Origin: Synchiropus splendidus | Taxonomy: Eukaryota; Chordata; Actinopteri; Syngnathiformes; Callionymidae | Direction: 5' to 3' | Assembly: GCF_027744825.2 (NCBI RefSeq) | Contig: NC_071334.1 | Location: 56,236,937-56,300,936, forward strand | Length of the DNA stretch: 64,000 bases | Shown: positions 1 to 13,612 of the stretch, piece after piece | Position numbering within the stretch: position 1 is the stretch's first letter | Layout of the letters: every line of letters begins with the position of its first letter | The notes under the pieces: model-generated | Told to the model about the DNA's origin: nothing | Database searches by the model: none | What the model saw: the letters and a program-made list of their open reading frames with translations, nothing else | Program-made: the position numbers and the translations under genes

Positions 1-2386
1 TTTGGTTATAGTAGGAGAAAGATGAAAGGCTAGCAGGTCAATCGTCGGCGATATAAAGATGAACAACATGTTGTATGTAGTCACAACTAGGAACATGTCA
101 GACTCATCAGTGTCTGTGTTTAGGTGAACTTTTCTCCCTTTATCTCTCTGTTCTGAGCCATTTTTCACCCCAAAGTGGTCAAGTATTTTGGTGAGAAAGG
201 TCTCATACCAACATAAACTAGTGTTAGCAATATGCTTATTTAGCAGGTTTGGTTGTCTTTATGGTTAAGTGTAAGGTCAAAGTCAAGGTCGATTTTACTT
301 ATATAGCAGATTTCCACAGCAATAAAAGACAACGTATGTAATTATAAACAATACACACAGAAAGACAGGACAAAAACACCCATATTAAGAAGAAAATGGT
401 AAAATGGTAATGAGGTTGAGCACTGGCCTAGCAGTCCACAGGTGCGGATAAAGTGACACTCATTGAGCATAAATTAGTTTTTTTATTTGCTCAAATTACA
501 CATTTGTTCACTGGGGAAAGAATTCTTTTCAAAAAGTCACATTTGTGTAAAACTGTGGCCAAAACTTGGCATGACAAAAACTTGTCATTCAAGACTGTGA
601 CACCAAGATGATGCTTTAGTCGACTGCCTTGTCCTATAAAGCAGAAAAGGATTTTTTTCCCCTTCATCAGTTGATGCAGCAAACGGCAAAATGATATTGT
701 TCTGGTTTCCAGTCTTGTATTTTTACACCACTGACAACGCCTTCCCATCTGAGGTGGACACCAATGTGGTTTATTAGCCAAACACTGGCCATGCATTGCA
801 ACAACCACGGGGACACTTAAAAAGCTGACTCCTGGGTAAACACGTGGATCTAGGTCAGTTAAACACTTGTATTGTCACAGTGTATTGTCCGTGTTTTGAC
901 CTAACTTCAGAGGACAGAGTGTCAGCTTTAAACTGTACCGTAATCCAGAAACAACCTTGTTATATTATTCTAGTCACTTCCCCTCTCATGCGCCTCATAT
1001 GGCCAGCATTTTACATGATAAATGTCTGCGTTCCGTCAGTCCGAGAGGTCAGGCTGCCTTCTCCATATCTCATTAGAGACATAGCTGCACCATGTGCCCT
1101 TTCCTGCACAATTACGGACCAATTCACCTCACATATTGGCAACTCTCACATCCCGAGTAAGAGGTGGATACGATAACAGAGATGGCTCAATAGAAGCACA
1201 ATCCAACGTCGAACGTGAACACAAAGTCCCAGACTCTTAAAATGAGGTGGAAAAATAGGTCTTTATCTTGGAAGGCTTTCGACAAAATGACTTTGTTTGT
1301 CAGACCTATGGGGAGTGAAACGTGGAAAAGTGAACTGAGTGAAATAATCAACTCGGGCAAAAATCATACACTTTTCTTTCTAGCAAGAAGCATTTGAGAC
1401 AACAAATGATTAAAATGAACACGGACAGAAGATGAAACAAAGAGGGCAAAGCAGGAAAAAAAAAAAAAAAAGTTCTCCGCAATTTAATCCTCCACCACCC
1501 AGCAATAAGAAAATGTATTCATCAAAACCAGAATAAAAGGAAAAGTCTGTTCTCCTAGTCCACCGGAGGGGATTCTTTCACGGCTGCACAGATTCGGTTA
1601 GCAGTGACAACTGTGTCACATCAAAGCTTTGAATCTATTTCAGGTTCAGTTGTGATCAAGAAGAAAGAGGCATGCGTCTTCAAATTCACTACACTTAAAT
1701 CTCAGAAAGCACTATCGAACAAAATGGATGTTCGATGCTCGAGCAAACAAATGGTCCGGCCTGTTTACTGGCAGCTTCATTTTCGTTGCCAATACTTGTT
1801 GAATAAAACGTCTCTCCGGGCCTGAATAGAGGAGTGACTTTGTATTTGAGCACCAGTGGAGTGGAAGTCTTGTATGAAAATATGTGCTTCCTTTTATTTA
1901 GCTTATCGGAGGATGAGTCAAACAATGCATATCACCCACTCCCCAAAAAACCCCGCTGACAGGTGGCAACACTGACACACAAAACATCGCTCCTTGGGAG
2001 GATCTTAATATGTTGGTGACAGAACTATAGGTGAAACACATCATGACACTGGCACTTAATTACATTTATATTTTTTTCTTTTGCATTGAGGGCAAATGCA
2101 TTCCTTTTAAATCAGCATTGCTCATTAAAAATAAAAAAAAATTCTGAAAGTTGTACAGTATTTAGAATTAGAAGTGAATGATGAAAAACAGTACAATTCC
2201 TTTTATGTAGTTCTGCCCTCATGAGGGCCACATCTGGCCACGCAGCCACACTTTGCCCACCTGTGGTCAAACCTGTTTTGGCTGCTTGATGTCTGTCACT
2301 CCCAAAATCTTGTGACCAAAGTCAAAATCAACTGGGAAATTCACTTTGCTATCATTCTGTGTGTCTCTTTCTTCAGTTATAAAAAG
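1..2386. other. Intronic, nothing recognised
   Basis: Poly-A run near 1456. Open frames of up to 110 codons here match no family I know and have no splice context. No repeat family identified. Confidence 0.5.
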
Positions 2387-3095
2387 TAGGGGTGCACCAC
2401 ATTTAAGGAAAATTTAAATGCTTGGCAGAATACCGAATGTTATATTATTATTTTTTAAAACTTTTTTATGTTGAATTAATAGTCAAGAACATATTTACAT
2501 ACATGTTTGTCAAAGAAAGTTAATGTTTAGATAATGACATGTTTGACATTTTTATGTACAAGGCTTTCAAATAATAATAATATTTTCTTCTTCTTCTTCT
2601 TCTTATTATTATTATAAAACAACACAGTTTCCCATTATATCATAGGCTCATCATTGCAACCTGCAATTCTATTTTCGCTCTCCAACACTCTAAAACTCAA
2701 CACTCTAAAAGAGCCGAAAACACTATATGCAGAGTTTGGATCACACTTATCACTAAAGCGTCGCCATGATGACGGTCGCAACGCGTGCTTAATAATACTT
2801 GACATGGTCAACAAAACTGATCAAATAAAGGGGAAACATCTGATCGAGCGGTCGGAAAGGCAAAATCATTTCGACTTATGTTGAACTGTTCCTGTTCGGT
2901 CGACCAGTGAGGCAGTGAGCTGGGGAGTCACTGCTGTCTCAAATGAAAGTTGAGGATTGTCTTGCCAGGTTTTACCTCTGAGCGTCGGGAATGGGACAAT
3001 GGGTCGCCAGAATTTCGCCACCGAAGCCGCGTGTTGCCTTTTTTTCACTACTCAGCTGAATATATTTGGCCACCGAATGTTCAGTGCATTCCCAA
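2387..3095. mobile_element. hAT-like element, family 'TAGGGGTGCAC', copy 1
   Basis: The left end is TAGGGGTGCACC. The right end, reverse-complemented, is TTGGGAATGCACTGAACATTC. The flanks ATAAAAAG and TTCAAAAG agree at 6 of 8 positions, fitting a decayed 8-bp duplication. The stretch 2440-2640 matches the reverse complement of 48900-49080, including CATATTTACATAC and GTTTGTCAAAGAAAGT, which proves a repeated family. It contains a TTC/TTA microsatellite. No transposase is seen. Confidence 0.65.
2570..2616. repeat. AAT / TTC / ATT microsatellite
   Basis: Compound trinucleotide run inside the hAT-like element 2387-3095. Confidence 0.95.
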
Positions 3096-4090
3096 TTCAA
3101 AAGTACAACCAGACAGTGTCCACAAAGTTGAAGATACATTAGCTTCCTTCCCTAGAGTGAAGTGTAAACCAAACCCAATATACTGCAACTCAGGGTCCTA
3201 AAAATATTATTGAGTAATATTCTGTCACAATTTTGATGCTTTCCAGGTCTTAGTGTGACTACAACCCAAAGTTGGGGTACATCACACAAGTAGGTCCACA
3301 CGGATACAGATGCCGTAAGACACTGAACTCTCTGTTTCTATGTCAAAACTTATGCATTGATGTTGGATGAGATTCACAATTTCCTGCACCATTTTGCACC
3401 AAAATTCAACCCGCAGAATAAATAAATGACTAAATAAACAAGTAGCTTTAAAGAACCGAAACTTTCAGATATTCAGAAGTTTCTCAGTTAATAGCTGGAC
3501 TGCAAAAGGTGAACCATATTTGGCATTTTAGTCTTGACATAAAACATGATTTGGCGGACCGTAAATGGATGGACTGCGAGGCCTGAAGACAGATGGTCTG
3601 AAAAACATTTTTAAACTTTTTAACTGCCTCTGCAGAATCACTGTTTCACATGTGTCAGCATTGGCAAGTGAAAACGGACAAGCTGTTGTGTCCACTGTTA
3701 GGGGTGTCTCAAGCAATACTGAGCAGATTCCATTTAACCAGATTTAATATCAATAAAACACCATTTAAACCTAGACACGACACATGAACAATAGAACACA
3801 CTAAATAAATAAAATAAAAAAAGTTTGATCAATCACCATCAACTCCAAGACACTGAGTCCCAGTTGACTATTTGAGCTGTCAACAGTTCAGGTAAGTCAA
3901 GACTCGATAAAATGACAATTTCCCCATATAGAAATAGATTTCTGTATAATTTCCTGGCAAACGTCACATCATGTGTTTTTTTCAAGCTGTAACAGGAAGA
4001 AGCACAACAGGACCATGAAACGTCATTCACACATGATGGCAAGAGATTGAACCCCCAACTTGTGTCAGTTCCATCTATATTGGACCATTA

Positions 4091-4149
4091 TACAGGAGTT
4101 GGGCAAAATAAGCTTTAAGGTGTTTCCATTATTTTGTCCAACCCCTGTA
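4091..4149. mobile_element. Mariner-type relic reduced to its termini
   Basis: Starts TACAGGAGTTGGGCAAAATA and ends with the reverse complement of TACAGGGGTTGGACAAAATA. The two ends meet with almost nothing between them (GCTTTAAGGTGTTTCC). TA dinucleotides sit at both edges, as expected for Tc1/mariner target duplication. The whole 59 bp would fold into one hairpin. The terminus is a known fish mariner end type. Confidence 0.7.
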
Positions 4150-6322
4150 TGACGTGCTATATCTGTGGGCATTTTGATCCCAGCTGATTCAAAGGCTCAG
4201 AGGGGAATCAAACCACATTTGAACTAATCCTCTGTACAACCCCAGAATGACTAAATATTAATGACTTTGACCTACCTAACTGCTTCAGCGTTAGTGGAGC
4301 TGACCAAGCAAGCGCGTGAGTGCGTGCGTTCGTGAGCGAGTCAAGGTCATTATAATTTAATGTTTAATAAATTACAATCTGAAACATGTCTGTTTCTGTG
4401 AATATCTGTATCCCAGGGGAACTTGAGCCCCTCTTTAATGGGTTTCAGTCTCTCAATCCCAATATAAGTCCCTTCTTTCTATTATTATAATGAGCTCTTA
4501 TTGAGAGGAGCAGAACTCTGGCCTGACGCTAGTGAGCAGCATCCACGGCCTAGTAGGGTTAGGGGATGAATAAATTGCAGCTCGCTGTAGTTAAAGCACA
4601 AGATGAGCCTTGGGGTGAGACGCTGATGAGGTTTAGTCTGTCAAACCACAAGATTGTTCACATGATGACACGTCATGGTTCAAGATTCCTCACCTCGAGG
4701 TACCTGGAATGAGAACGGCGGCTCTCATGGAGTGATGCTTGTTTCTACTTTGCTGAGTGGATCTGTTTATGGTGTGATAAACATTGGCATCCCATGGACA
4801 GAAAATTAAAGACATGATAAAATCCCAAGTGAAGAGGATGATGAAATGGAAAAAAAAAAAAAAAGATGTTTTTGGTTTCAAATTTCCCAGAGGATCAATC
4901 AAATGATGAGCCTCACTTGTGTCCCTGTCAGAGCAGATTGGTCGGCTGGAGATGTGCCCACGGCAAAAGTGATGGATGACTGCTGCTGTTGTTTTGTTCT
5001 GATTCCATCCATGTTTTGTTTTTTTTACCCCCAGTTTTGCATGCCGCTCCGCTGTTTTATTTCTTAGCCGCGCAACCTGTGTGTTATATACTGAATATTC
5101 CTCGTAAATAGTGTGTGAAATGAAAGGATTTCAGCTTTTTATGAGAAACAGATGTGACTCCAAATATGAGCCAATCAAAAACATATTGTAGGGAAAGCAC
5201 AAAATCCAGCTGGGACCCTCAGGGAATTGGACTTATTAACATGGCAAAAAAAAATAAAATCTGCAGTGATCGTGCTACTGAATCATAACAGGATTTTTTA
5301 ACACTATACCATAACCACACAGACAAACTGAAACACTATAATGGTTGATACTGTGCCCATGAAAACCTCTGTATTATTTTATTTGCTACCCTGCCAGTGA
5401 TATTTAGTCAATATTAAAGCAGTTTATTTAGTCTTGTAAACATTCTGGATAACACTCTTGCAGCTTCAAACAAGCAGATTTACTAGGGGCCCCATTTGAG
5501 TGCACTAATTTGAGTCTGCCATCTTGAATTTTGCACGCAGTGGTGAATCATGGATAAAGGCATCTGTTTTTTTTTCTCCCAGCAAATGTGACAATGCGTG
5601 TAGACCATATAAATTCTACATCTAGTGCCTCAAATGCACTCATTTTAAACCTTCCGGAGATCCAACCTCTTCTCTAATCTTTGCATGCTCTCATGACAAT
5701 TCACATTGTTTATTTTGGCTGGGCATGCAGTGATAGGAATAGCAGTGTTACACTGTTATAACACTGTAACTGTTCCAAATAACGGGCCTTTGTCACCAAG
5801 CTTTACTCCAAGCATTAACAGGAAGAGGGAGACACTACATAAGGGATGATGATTGTCTAAGGTTGAGCTCATGCACATGAGCAGCAGCCTCAAACTAGTT
5901 GAGTTGAGGTGAGCGACGGTGAGTTCAGAGGAAGAATATAGGCTATACTATAGAAAAATAATATAGAAAAATATAGTCATTACTTAAAAGTGCGGTTATG
6001 GGGTAGAACTTAAGACTGTTTATCCCTTTGCTGCTTTTCAATCTCTATGTAATATAAAACAAAGTACTGACCGAAATGTAGCAAAAATGAAGCCAAGTTA
6101 TATAATAGCCATACAGATGTTATATACTGTAACTGGATATGTAAGGAACTTACACTGTCTTAAGAGGAGATTGAAATGGACATTCTCCCATTTAAGTAAA
6201 AGAAAGTTTGCTACTAGTCTGTTTCTAGCAGAAACTTCTTGAAAACTGGTCAAAACACTGTGGGATCTGTCAATGATGGTAGCAGGCCAGTTATAGCAAA
6301 TGTTTGCTCTGCTAGCAGGGAA
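4150..6322. other. Intronic, nothing recognised
   Basis: Contains only short homopolymer runs (A-run near 4850, T-run near 5567). No transposon ends, RNA genes or exons seen. Confidence 0.5.
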
Positions 6323-6440
6323 GAATCTGAATCAGAATCAAATTTATTGCCATGGTCAGTGGGGATCCCACCAACCAGGAAAGTGCTTTGGAATAAAATA
6401 AAATAAAATAAAATAAAATAGCAAAGGCTGATCACGAATT
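6323..6440 (-). mobile_element. 3' UTR fragment of the same L2-like LINE
   Basis: AATCTGAATCAGAATCAAAT, CCATGGTCAGTGGGGATCCC, AAAGTGCTTTGGAATAAA and AAAGGCTGATCACGAATT match 51802-51930 in the same order and orientation. An expanded AAAAT repeat (6391-6420) sits where the other copy has a shorter one. Only the extreme 3' end was inserted or has survived. Confidence 0.8.
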
Positions 6441-9029
6441 CTTCATCTTCCGAGCAGCTTTTGTTGATTGAACAGCTTTTGACTGTTTCCATATTTACAA
6501 AATCTTCTGCCACAAACCAGTTCAACATTGAGATGCTACTGTGTCGTGATGCTAAATGCATTAGACATTCATGCGAGTGCGAGTACCTCTATCGTGTAAA
6601 CATTACTTAACGCAACAGTGTTGTGAAATCAACTTTTAACATTTTTAAACTTATTTACCTTCCCATGTAACTTGTTACTCTCACAGTTTGTACGTGAATT
6701 ATTAGAGTAATTCAGGTACAAATTCTTTCCTTGTACTCAACACTGGTCATGCGGAGGTTTTCGGTACAAAGCAAAAGAAGTCAGCAACCACGCCAGACAT
6801 TTTTTCATCTCGCTATGCCTCTCAGTGAGTTGTTTCAACTGGAGCAGATGATGGATGCCGCGCAGATCATGCCTGTCAATTGGTTCATGAAGGCTTAGGA
6901 ATAGCTGCGCTTCTTTGTTAAAACACACACCAAAAACAGCGTAGATTACTCACACGCCTACATTTGCCTATTTAGTCATCATTCACCGCTATGCATTTTC
7001 AAAACATCAAAAGGTTGCCGGGTGATTCACCGTGTTTTACTTACGTTTGTTGCAGGCATTATTCCATCTTAATGTCAAACAGTGTCAGACAAAATCGTCA
7101 CGACCAAGAATTGTTGACAGCAAAGAGGTGTGTGGGTGTTCTTTGTTCTGATGTGACAAGCTTGTTGTGCACGATGAATTAAGAACTCTTAAGCCCTTGC
7201 ATATGTCATCAAGATACATCGAGTGGATGATAAAATCTGACTTTCTTTTTGGAACACCGTACACTCTAGGGCTCGAGTCTCTTGGAAGCACACACGCTTG
7301 TTTCTAAGCCACGGAAAAAAAGAAGGAAGAGCTAAAAGGAGTTGGCAGAAGTTGATATAAGAGCCTCAGGAAAAAGGTAATCGGAATAGAATAGACGCAC
7401 ACTCAAGCACCATTCACAAAATCTTTGAAAAAGTATTTATTTCAATCTGGAAAATGATGTGTGCATGGCATTTTACGGATGTTGAAATGTAAAAAAACTA
7501 ATTGATTTTGAATCTACTGAATAATATTGTTTCATCCTGCTCTGATACAGAGAGAAGAGGCGACCACCTCTTTCAAACCTGTTCGGAACACATGACAAAA
7601 TCCAACCTGTACTCTAAATGACTTGAAGTGCACTTCTTCGCATGAAGAAAATAAATGCAGTTTATAGTCACCGACCAGGCTTCAGAAGGCAATCAATCAG
7701 TGTATACGCATCAACGTACATCCCCTTATTGATTTCTGCGAGCCGCCTGAGTATTAGTCAAATTCTCCAGAGGAGCCAGCGGCTCATCCTTTTATCCCGG
7801 ACAATAAAATCAACTAAGTGTGACTGGCTAATCTCTTCTTTGGAGTTAAAGCTTATGAACAAAAATGACTCTTGTTACTCTTGTACGCTAACATAAAGAT
7901 TAAGTTTGCCTCGTACTGGCTCTTTGCTAAATCCGCGCACCATGATATCAGCTCCTAGTCTTTGTCTTTTTTTCATCCATTCAAGCGACATGCTAATGAC
8001 ATACATTTTTGATTTTTCATTCCCTCAAATGTTGTCAACAGATCTGTGTGTTTTCAATCCACCGTGCTGTTCCTCAACAGTCGGAAACTGAAATTTTTGA
8101 ACACTGTCGGACCATTGCTATTTTTCAAATCCATTGGTGAAATATCTCAGTGCAATTCACATTTTTATTTTTTTCATTCAGAATGATCAGACTTATTAAA
8201 GGGCTGCATGGCCCCAAATTTTATTGGAGGAAACCCATTTTGGAAACCAATGTCTTTTGACTTGAAGCTGGTCGCAGGTCGTGATCTTCCTGTGTCACAC
8301 CCAGCTATCAGACATCCTCCTTACACATACTTCAGTGATGTGTGTAACAAGTCGGCATCTTCTTCAGACCAACGGATCACAGAACTGTTTCTGTTTGACA
8401 TGCATAGATCACGACATCATCGACAACAGGCTCAACTGCAGCTGCGTTTGATAACCCTTTATTTCAGCATTGATCCGGTCTACAGAAAATTCTCCCAAAA
8501 CTACATGAGCAAATGTAATAGACCTAATTGAAGTGGCTGCACATTGAGGACCTTTTATGGTCATTGGTGTTGAGTTGCAGCTGAAGATTGAGTCTGAAGA
8601 GACGATTGCAGACAGAATCTTCCTCGCAGATCTTCCTCTGCTGTTTTTGTTTATGTACTTAAAAAAAATAAATACATTTGAACAACAATGACATAACGGT
8701 TGAACTCATGTGCACATCAAGTTTGTGTGTTAATATTAGCATCAGAGTATTGTTGTTTACTGATGGCAGGGTTAAGCTTTCATTAGGAGTCAACACTGAA
8801 CTAAGAATCCTCAGAGCCATGAGGGAGTGAAGTTTCTCACAGGTCTGTCACCGGCATGTCTGTGTTGACAGCGAGCATGTGCTGCTCACTACAGTGACAG
8901 AGTTGCTCGAGATGTTGTGTTAATATTAACAATAGGCTGAAGAGCTGTTGCTGAATGAACACTGTTGTTGAGTGGCGGTTTAGAACTTGTGCCGATACGA
9001 CAGACTTTGTCTCCCTATAGACGGTGTAT
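6441..9029. other. Intronic, nothing recognised
   Basis: AT-rich, apparently unique sequence. The 107-codon plus-strand frame at 8208 shows no family resemblance. Confidence 0.5.
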
Positions 9030-9290
9030 ACTTGATGCTTCAGTAATGTAGGGGGCATTGGAGCGAACGGTTGGGCTTTGAACAGCTACGAAAGAAGCGT
9101 TGAATAGTTTCTAAACCAAGAGTGTGATCTACTGGCCTCTGAAAATGAAGACACTGTGTCATCAACCCGACAGTACTGTCAAAGCAAAAAACCTGGATGG
9201 TGACTTGATATTTGATAGCAATGGAACAGAACTTCTTCAGTTAGTATGCGAATCATGTGGTAACCATTTTTTTTTTAACTCATAGAAATA
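9030..9290. repeat. hAT-like dispersed repeat fragment
   Basis: The block CTACTGGCCTCTGAAAATGA followed by GACACTGTGTCATCAACC parallels AACAGCCTCTGAAAATTAGG and GACGCTGTTTCATGACACC at 25215-25260. This is a recurrent fish hAT interior sequence. Ends not resolved. Confidence 0.4.
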
Positions 9291-11703
9291 CTAATTGATA
9301 ATATTTTTCTCATTATTATTATAGTTTTAATATGTTGTATTGTAATGAAAGTATTTTTTTATGTGAAATCATCTATCATTTATGTTCTTTGCGATGATGT
9401 GTTACAGCAAATGCTTAGTAATGTTCTCTCATATTTACATCTTTAAGTGTGTAGCATCGCAGAGAGAGTGATGCAAATATTTTATTACAGTTTTAAAAGG
9501 CCACTATCTGAAATTTTGTATTGAAGGTTATAAATGAAATAATTGAAAACTGACAAAGTGCCAAAAACTTGTTGTACTCAAAACTGCGGTGCTCTCTGCA
9601 CTGCACATACAGCATGAATCAAATGTAAGACAACTGTTGGGTACTCCGGCTTATTAAATCAGTGGATCTGCACGGGGTCAATAACATCCACATGTGACCT
9701 GCGGGTGACCCGACTCTCATGTGTGTAATGAATCCATCAAGTGAACAGAACCCATTGTAAGACTTTACTGAAAAGACGTCCGACCCACCAGATTTAATAA
9801 TCTGTGCCTATATTTTTCAATAAATGCAGCATTTATTGGCACAAGTCATTTGGATTGGAATACGTGAAACTAGGACCAAAACGTTGGGTATTATGGAAAG
9901 GCTCTTGCAAATATGAAGTGGACTGCTCAGAAAACTTGACAGTATTAGCAGCTGATGAGGAAGATTTATTACAAAGATGAAGTGAATCAGAGAGTTAGAG
10001 ACCCGGGTACCAAGGGCAATAAGCCTGCTTTATCAGCACCAGCAGACTCAGAGGCCAATCTCCAGTTTGTCTGCTGGCAAGTCCCCATCAGCCCTGGCTC
10101 TGGTGACTGATAAAGTCACAGTGCGGAAGGTAGAGAGAGGATTTATTTCACAAAAATGTGTTCCTGGTTTCATTTCCTGATAACTTGTTTTGAGGACACT
10201 TGATTCACGGTGCATAACTGAGAAGTCATCGAAGTATGACTGACAAACAACTATCCATAACTGTCTATTACTAGACAACTTCGATTTTTGGCAGGTTATT
10301 GACGTAATGATGATACCTTTTAAGCTTTTATTTGTTCATCACAGAATCACACAGAAATGAACGAATGCATACAATGGCCACCTGCTGGTTCCTAAAACTC
10401 AGTTACACATTTTAAATAGAATCTGGTCCAAGATGTTATTTGAGTGACTCAGCTGGAAATGAAACACCACACAAATCTGTGATCTACATCTCCCAGAAAC
10501 AGCTGCCTTAGCCGGATGAGAATTGTATGCTCAAAACTCATATCGTGCAGCGAATACGTTCCAGTTTTACAGCTGTGCCGGAATGACACAATTTACACTT
10601 GGTGAATGGGCTTCCGATGGCCCACTGTCTTCAGGATGAGCTTGGCCAGTCCCTCATGTAATGCTACCATGAAACATCATTCATGATTAACTTGAATTAA
10701 TCGCAGTTCATTTTGCATGAACAGACAAAATATAATATACAGTATGTATGTACTTCATGCTAACCCACATTACGTTGCTTTTCAATTGGAGCGTTGCCCT
10801 TTTCTTAGTTATATGCAAATGGCATGTCCTCCCATCTGAACTGCAGTACCAGGAAAAGACAAAAAATGGAGCAGTGATGACAACTTTCATCATCATTGTG
10901 ACTAAGTGGCTGAGAGTCACCCATTTGTCTCATTTAAAGTTATTGTTGTATGCTTGTTTGGTTGATTGAATTCCATCTTTAACCTGAATCATGCGTTCAA
11001 ACTGTCCCGGGTCATGTTTGAGTTGCATCTTCTGGTGTATCAAAAATCAACACAAAGGAGTTTGGTTATGTTAAAGCACGTTTATTGGTTCAATTAAATG
11101 TCAATTATTTAGGTATTATTTCATATTTGTTAAGCATGTTGGTTGTGTTACTCACCATGAGGGCTTCAGGTAAAAAGGAGGACGTGGCGGCTCACTTCCT
11201 GGTTTTATCACCTTGGTGATGTCATTAGTGACATCGTGGAAAGTTTCAACTGTGGGGGAGGCCAAGGTAAGGAAGTGTTTTGTTTTGTTTTATTATATAT
11301 GATGGAGTGATGGAGCGAGGTTGAGCGTTATGCGGCAGATCATGTTCAGAGTATGCTGAGCAGAGGACTTTGTTTCTTATGAAATGAGTTATGGTTGTTG
11401 GTGGTATTTGGGATTTACCTGTTGAGAGGTGCAGCCCAGATTCAAACGCTTAAAGAGAGAAGCGGGCAGGCCAGAGAGGAAAGGCTGCAGTGTGCAGAGG
11501 TGTAGTAATTTCAGAGTAAAATTACAGAGTAATTTCTGTTGAAATTGTTTCAGTCGTTTCAGTTACGCTGAGTTAACTGTTGAGTTTCTTTTTTCTGGCT
11601 ATTTATTGCATCCTGGAGCAGCTTGTTAATAAATTTCTTTGGTGAAGCAAGAAAAGTGTCTCCAGCGTCTGCCTCCTACACCTACTCTGGCCTGGATTAC
11701 CAC
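9291..11703. other. Intronic; possible transcription-unit-like or LTR-like stretch at 11180-11700
   Basis: Mostly featureless. Near 11217 a small palindrome GATGTCATTAGTGACATC occurs, then CCAAGGTAAGG (donor-like), and TTAATAAATTT near 11625 (poly-A signal-like). This could be a decayed LTR, but no matching second copy, terminal TG...CA or primer site was recognised. Confidence 0.3.
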
Positions 11704-11747
11704 AATCATCATCATCATTATGATCATTATCATCATCATCATCACAC
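11704..11747. repeat. (CAT)n microsatellite
   Basis: ATCATCATCATTATGATCAT then ATCATCATCATCA; gives a false His-rich frame. Confidence 0.95.
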
Positions 11748-12269
11748 TTTGCCGTTCCAGAATTGGCTCATCCTCAAAAGACTAGGCACCATTGTACCCA
11801 GGCAGTTGCCAAAGACACCAAACTTCATTTTAGAAAAAGAGGTTGCGTTTAAGCTTGAATCTGATTTGTCAAATATTGAGTTTCTTATTGACGTCATCAT
11901 GACATAAATGTTGTAATTTGGAGTTAGTTACGATTCAATCACTTGATGGATGGAATTAATGGAGGGCAGAAGCCTAGCCGATGGAAGAGGAATACAATTT
12001 CCTCAAAGATTTACGCATCAGCATCTTCGGCTCCATTACCTGGATGAGCATCAGAGTCATGGGCGAAGTCCCACTGGGCACAATCAAGGCTGTTTTAACT
12101 TCACACCGGCACATTTTAGCTTCTTGTTACCGTACAAGGCAAGACGGCAAACTATATATCTTATTCATGTCTTGAGTTGTTTGGGGATGTGGTGGGATCG
12201 AGGGGGAGGAAAGGGCATATCTGAGTAGGAGTCATTACTTAGTGATTAAATGAATTTCATTTCATTAGT

Positions 12270-12700
12270 TGCATCGTGTCAATTCTGATATCCAATAAAG
12301 ACGACGGCTGGCGGAGAATATGTATTGATAATTTTCCCGTGCACTTGATCATATTAGACTGTTTACTTCAGGGGACCACGGCTTCAGAGGCTACATGTAG
12401 GATTCATATGCCACTCATGCAAATTAAATTACGGACGATCGATATGCTGGATCCATCTGACGATCACACTGATGCCTGCCTGGATTGCTGCAGAGATCTT
12501 TCATAATGTACGGCAGGCAGCGAGCAGCGAGTATTTTTCCAAAGCATTAGTGCCCCTGCGGGTAAATGCCTGGAAGATTGCTTCAAAGGACGGCAAAGAT
12601 CTTCAGAAATGTTTCAGGCCAAATTGCACACTCCCTGTTCATTTGATAAGCCAATTGAATAAAACAGCCGTTTGCATGCAAACAAATGAGACCACCTGGG
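12270..12700. promoter_or_regulatory. Candidate conserved noncoding element A
   Basis: A repeat-free, balanced-composition stretch. It contains ATGCAAATTAAATTA (12417-12431), an octamer (POU) site fused to a homeodomain-type TAAATTA. The open frames here look non-coding. The regulatory role is inference from motif and composition only. Confidence 0.2.
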
Positions 12701-12939
12701 AGAGCAATTGTTTTGCCCCTCCCGTCCGTTTACTGCAACCCTGTACTTTCGCCGGCACATTTACACTTTCAAGGACAAAGATTTCAACTGTCCATTGACC
12801 TGCTGTTTCCTCGTTTTTCACGTTATGAAGGATTCAACATCATCTTTTTCCACTCGAGCACACCAGGTTGAATGGGGTGAATGGGTCAATAGCCCCCCCC
12901 CAAAAAAGGATGCTTTCCGAGCGCCCTCCAAATGAAGTC

Positions 12940-13450
12940 AGATTGCACCAAAGGGACCTTTGATTTAACTCCAGTTGTAAATGCTGTTCCCCCTTTGCTG
13001 CTTGGTCTAGTTATCGATTGTATGCAGGCGTTTGCCTTGCAAGTCAAGCTGAGTGCAATCAGAAAGAGCGGCACAAGCCCCCCTGACCTCTGCTTGCAGA
13101 CTGCAGAGCACTGACTATTGAACTCCCTTCTTGTTCAATCTTCGGCCATCATTGTTCTGTCAATTACTGGAGCTCCTAACGACTCTAGCTAGCACGGACT
13201 GAAGCTGCCCGATAGACACATATTCACTTATCTTAACAAAGCGCATTTGCATCTGCTCACTGCATCACGAGATGGAGAGAAAAACAGCTCCACAAACCAC
13301 GTTGCCATCGATTGGATGTTGGGAGATTGTTAGTCAAAATATTAGCGGACTAATGAAGTATTTGTGTCCTTGTTAGCACCATGTTCGCAGCGGCTCAGAC
13401 CCCTGTGGTGGCATGAGAGTAATTACAGAATCGATGGCATGAACATGAAC
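12940..13450. promoter_or_regulatory. Candidate conserved noncoding element B
   Basis: Repeat-free, near-balanced composition, with an octamer ATTTGCAT at 13245-13252 and homeodomain-like words (CAATTACTGG, GTAATTAC). It lies a few hundred bases from candidate A. No coding frame or transposon end was seen. Confidence 0.18.
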
Positions 13451-13612
13451 AAAGACAAATCCAAAAATGATATTCAAACAAGATCAACTCATGTGAACTC
13501 AGATGATGGCTGATGGGAAGGCAGCTCTTGGTGGTTTTTTTTTTTTTTTCATGTCAAACTATTGCGCAGACATACTCAGATCCCTTACTAAACAGCAAGA
13601 AAATCTGGAAGG

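Noticed and set aside
2866..3048. TWQD-like peptide as the next TMEM132 exon (TWQVEYP)
   Set aside because: Surrounding residues do not fit the family, and it lies inside a hAT-like element.
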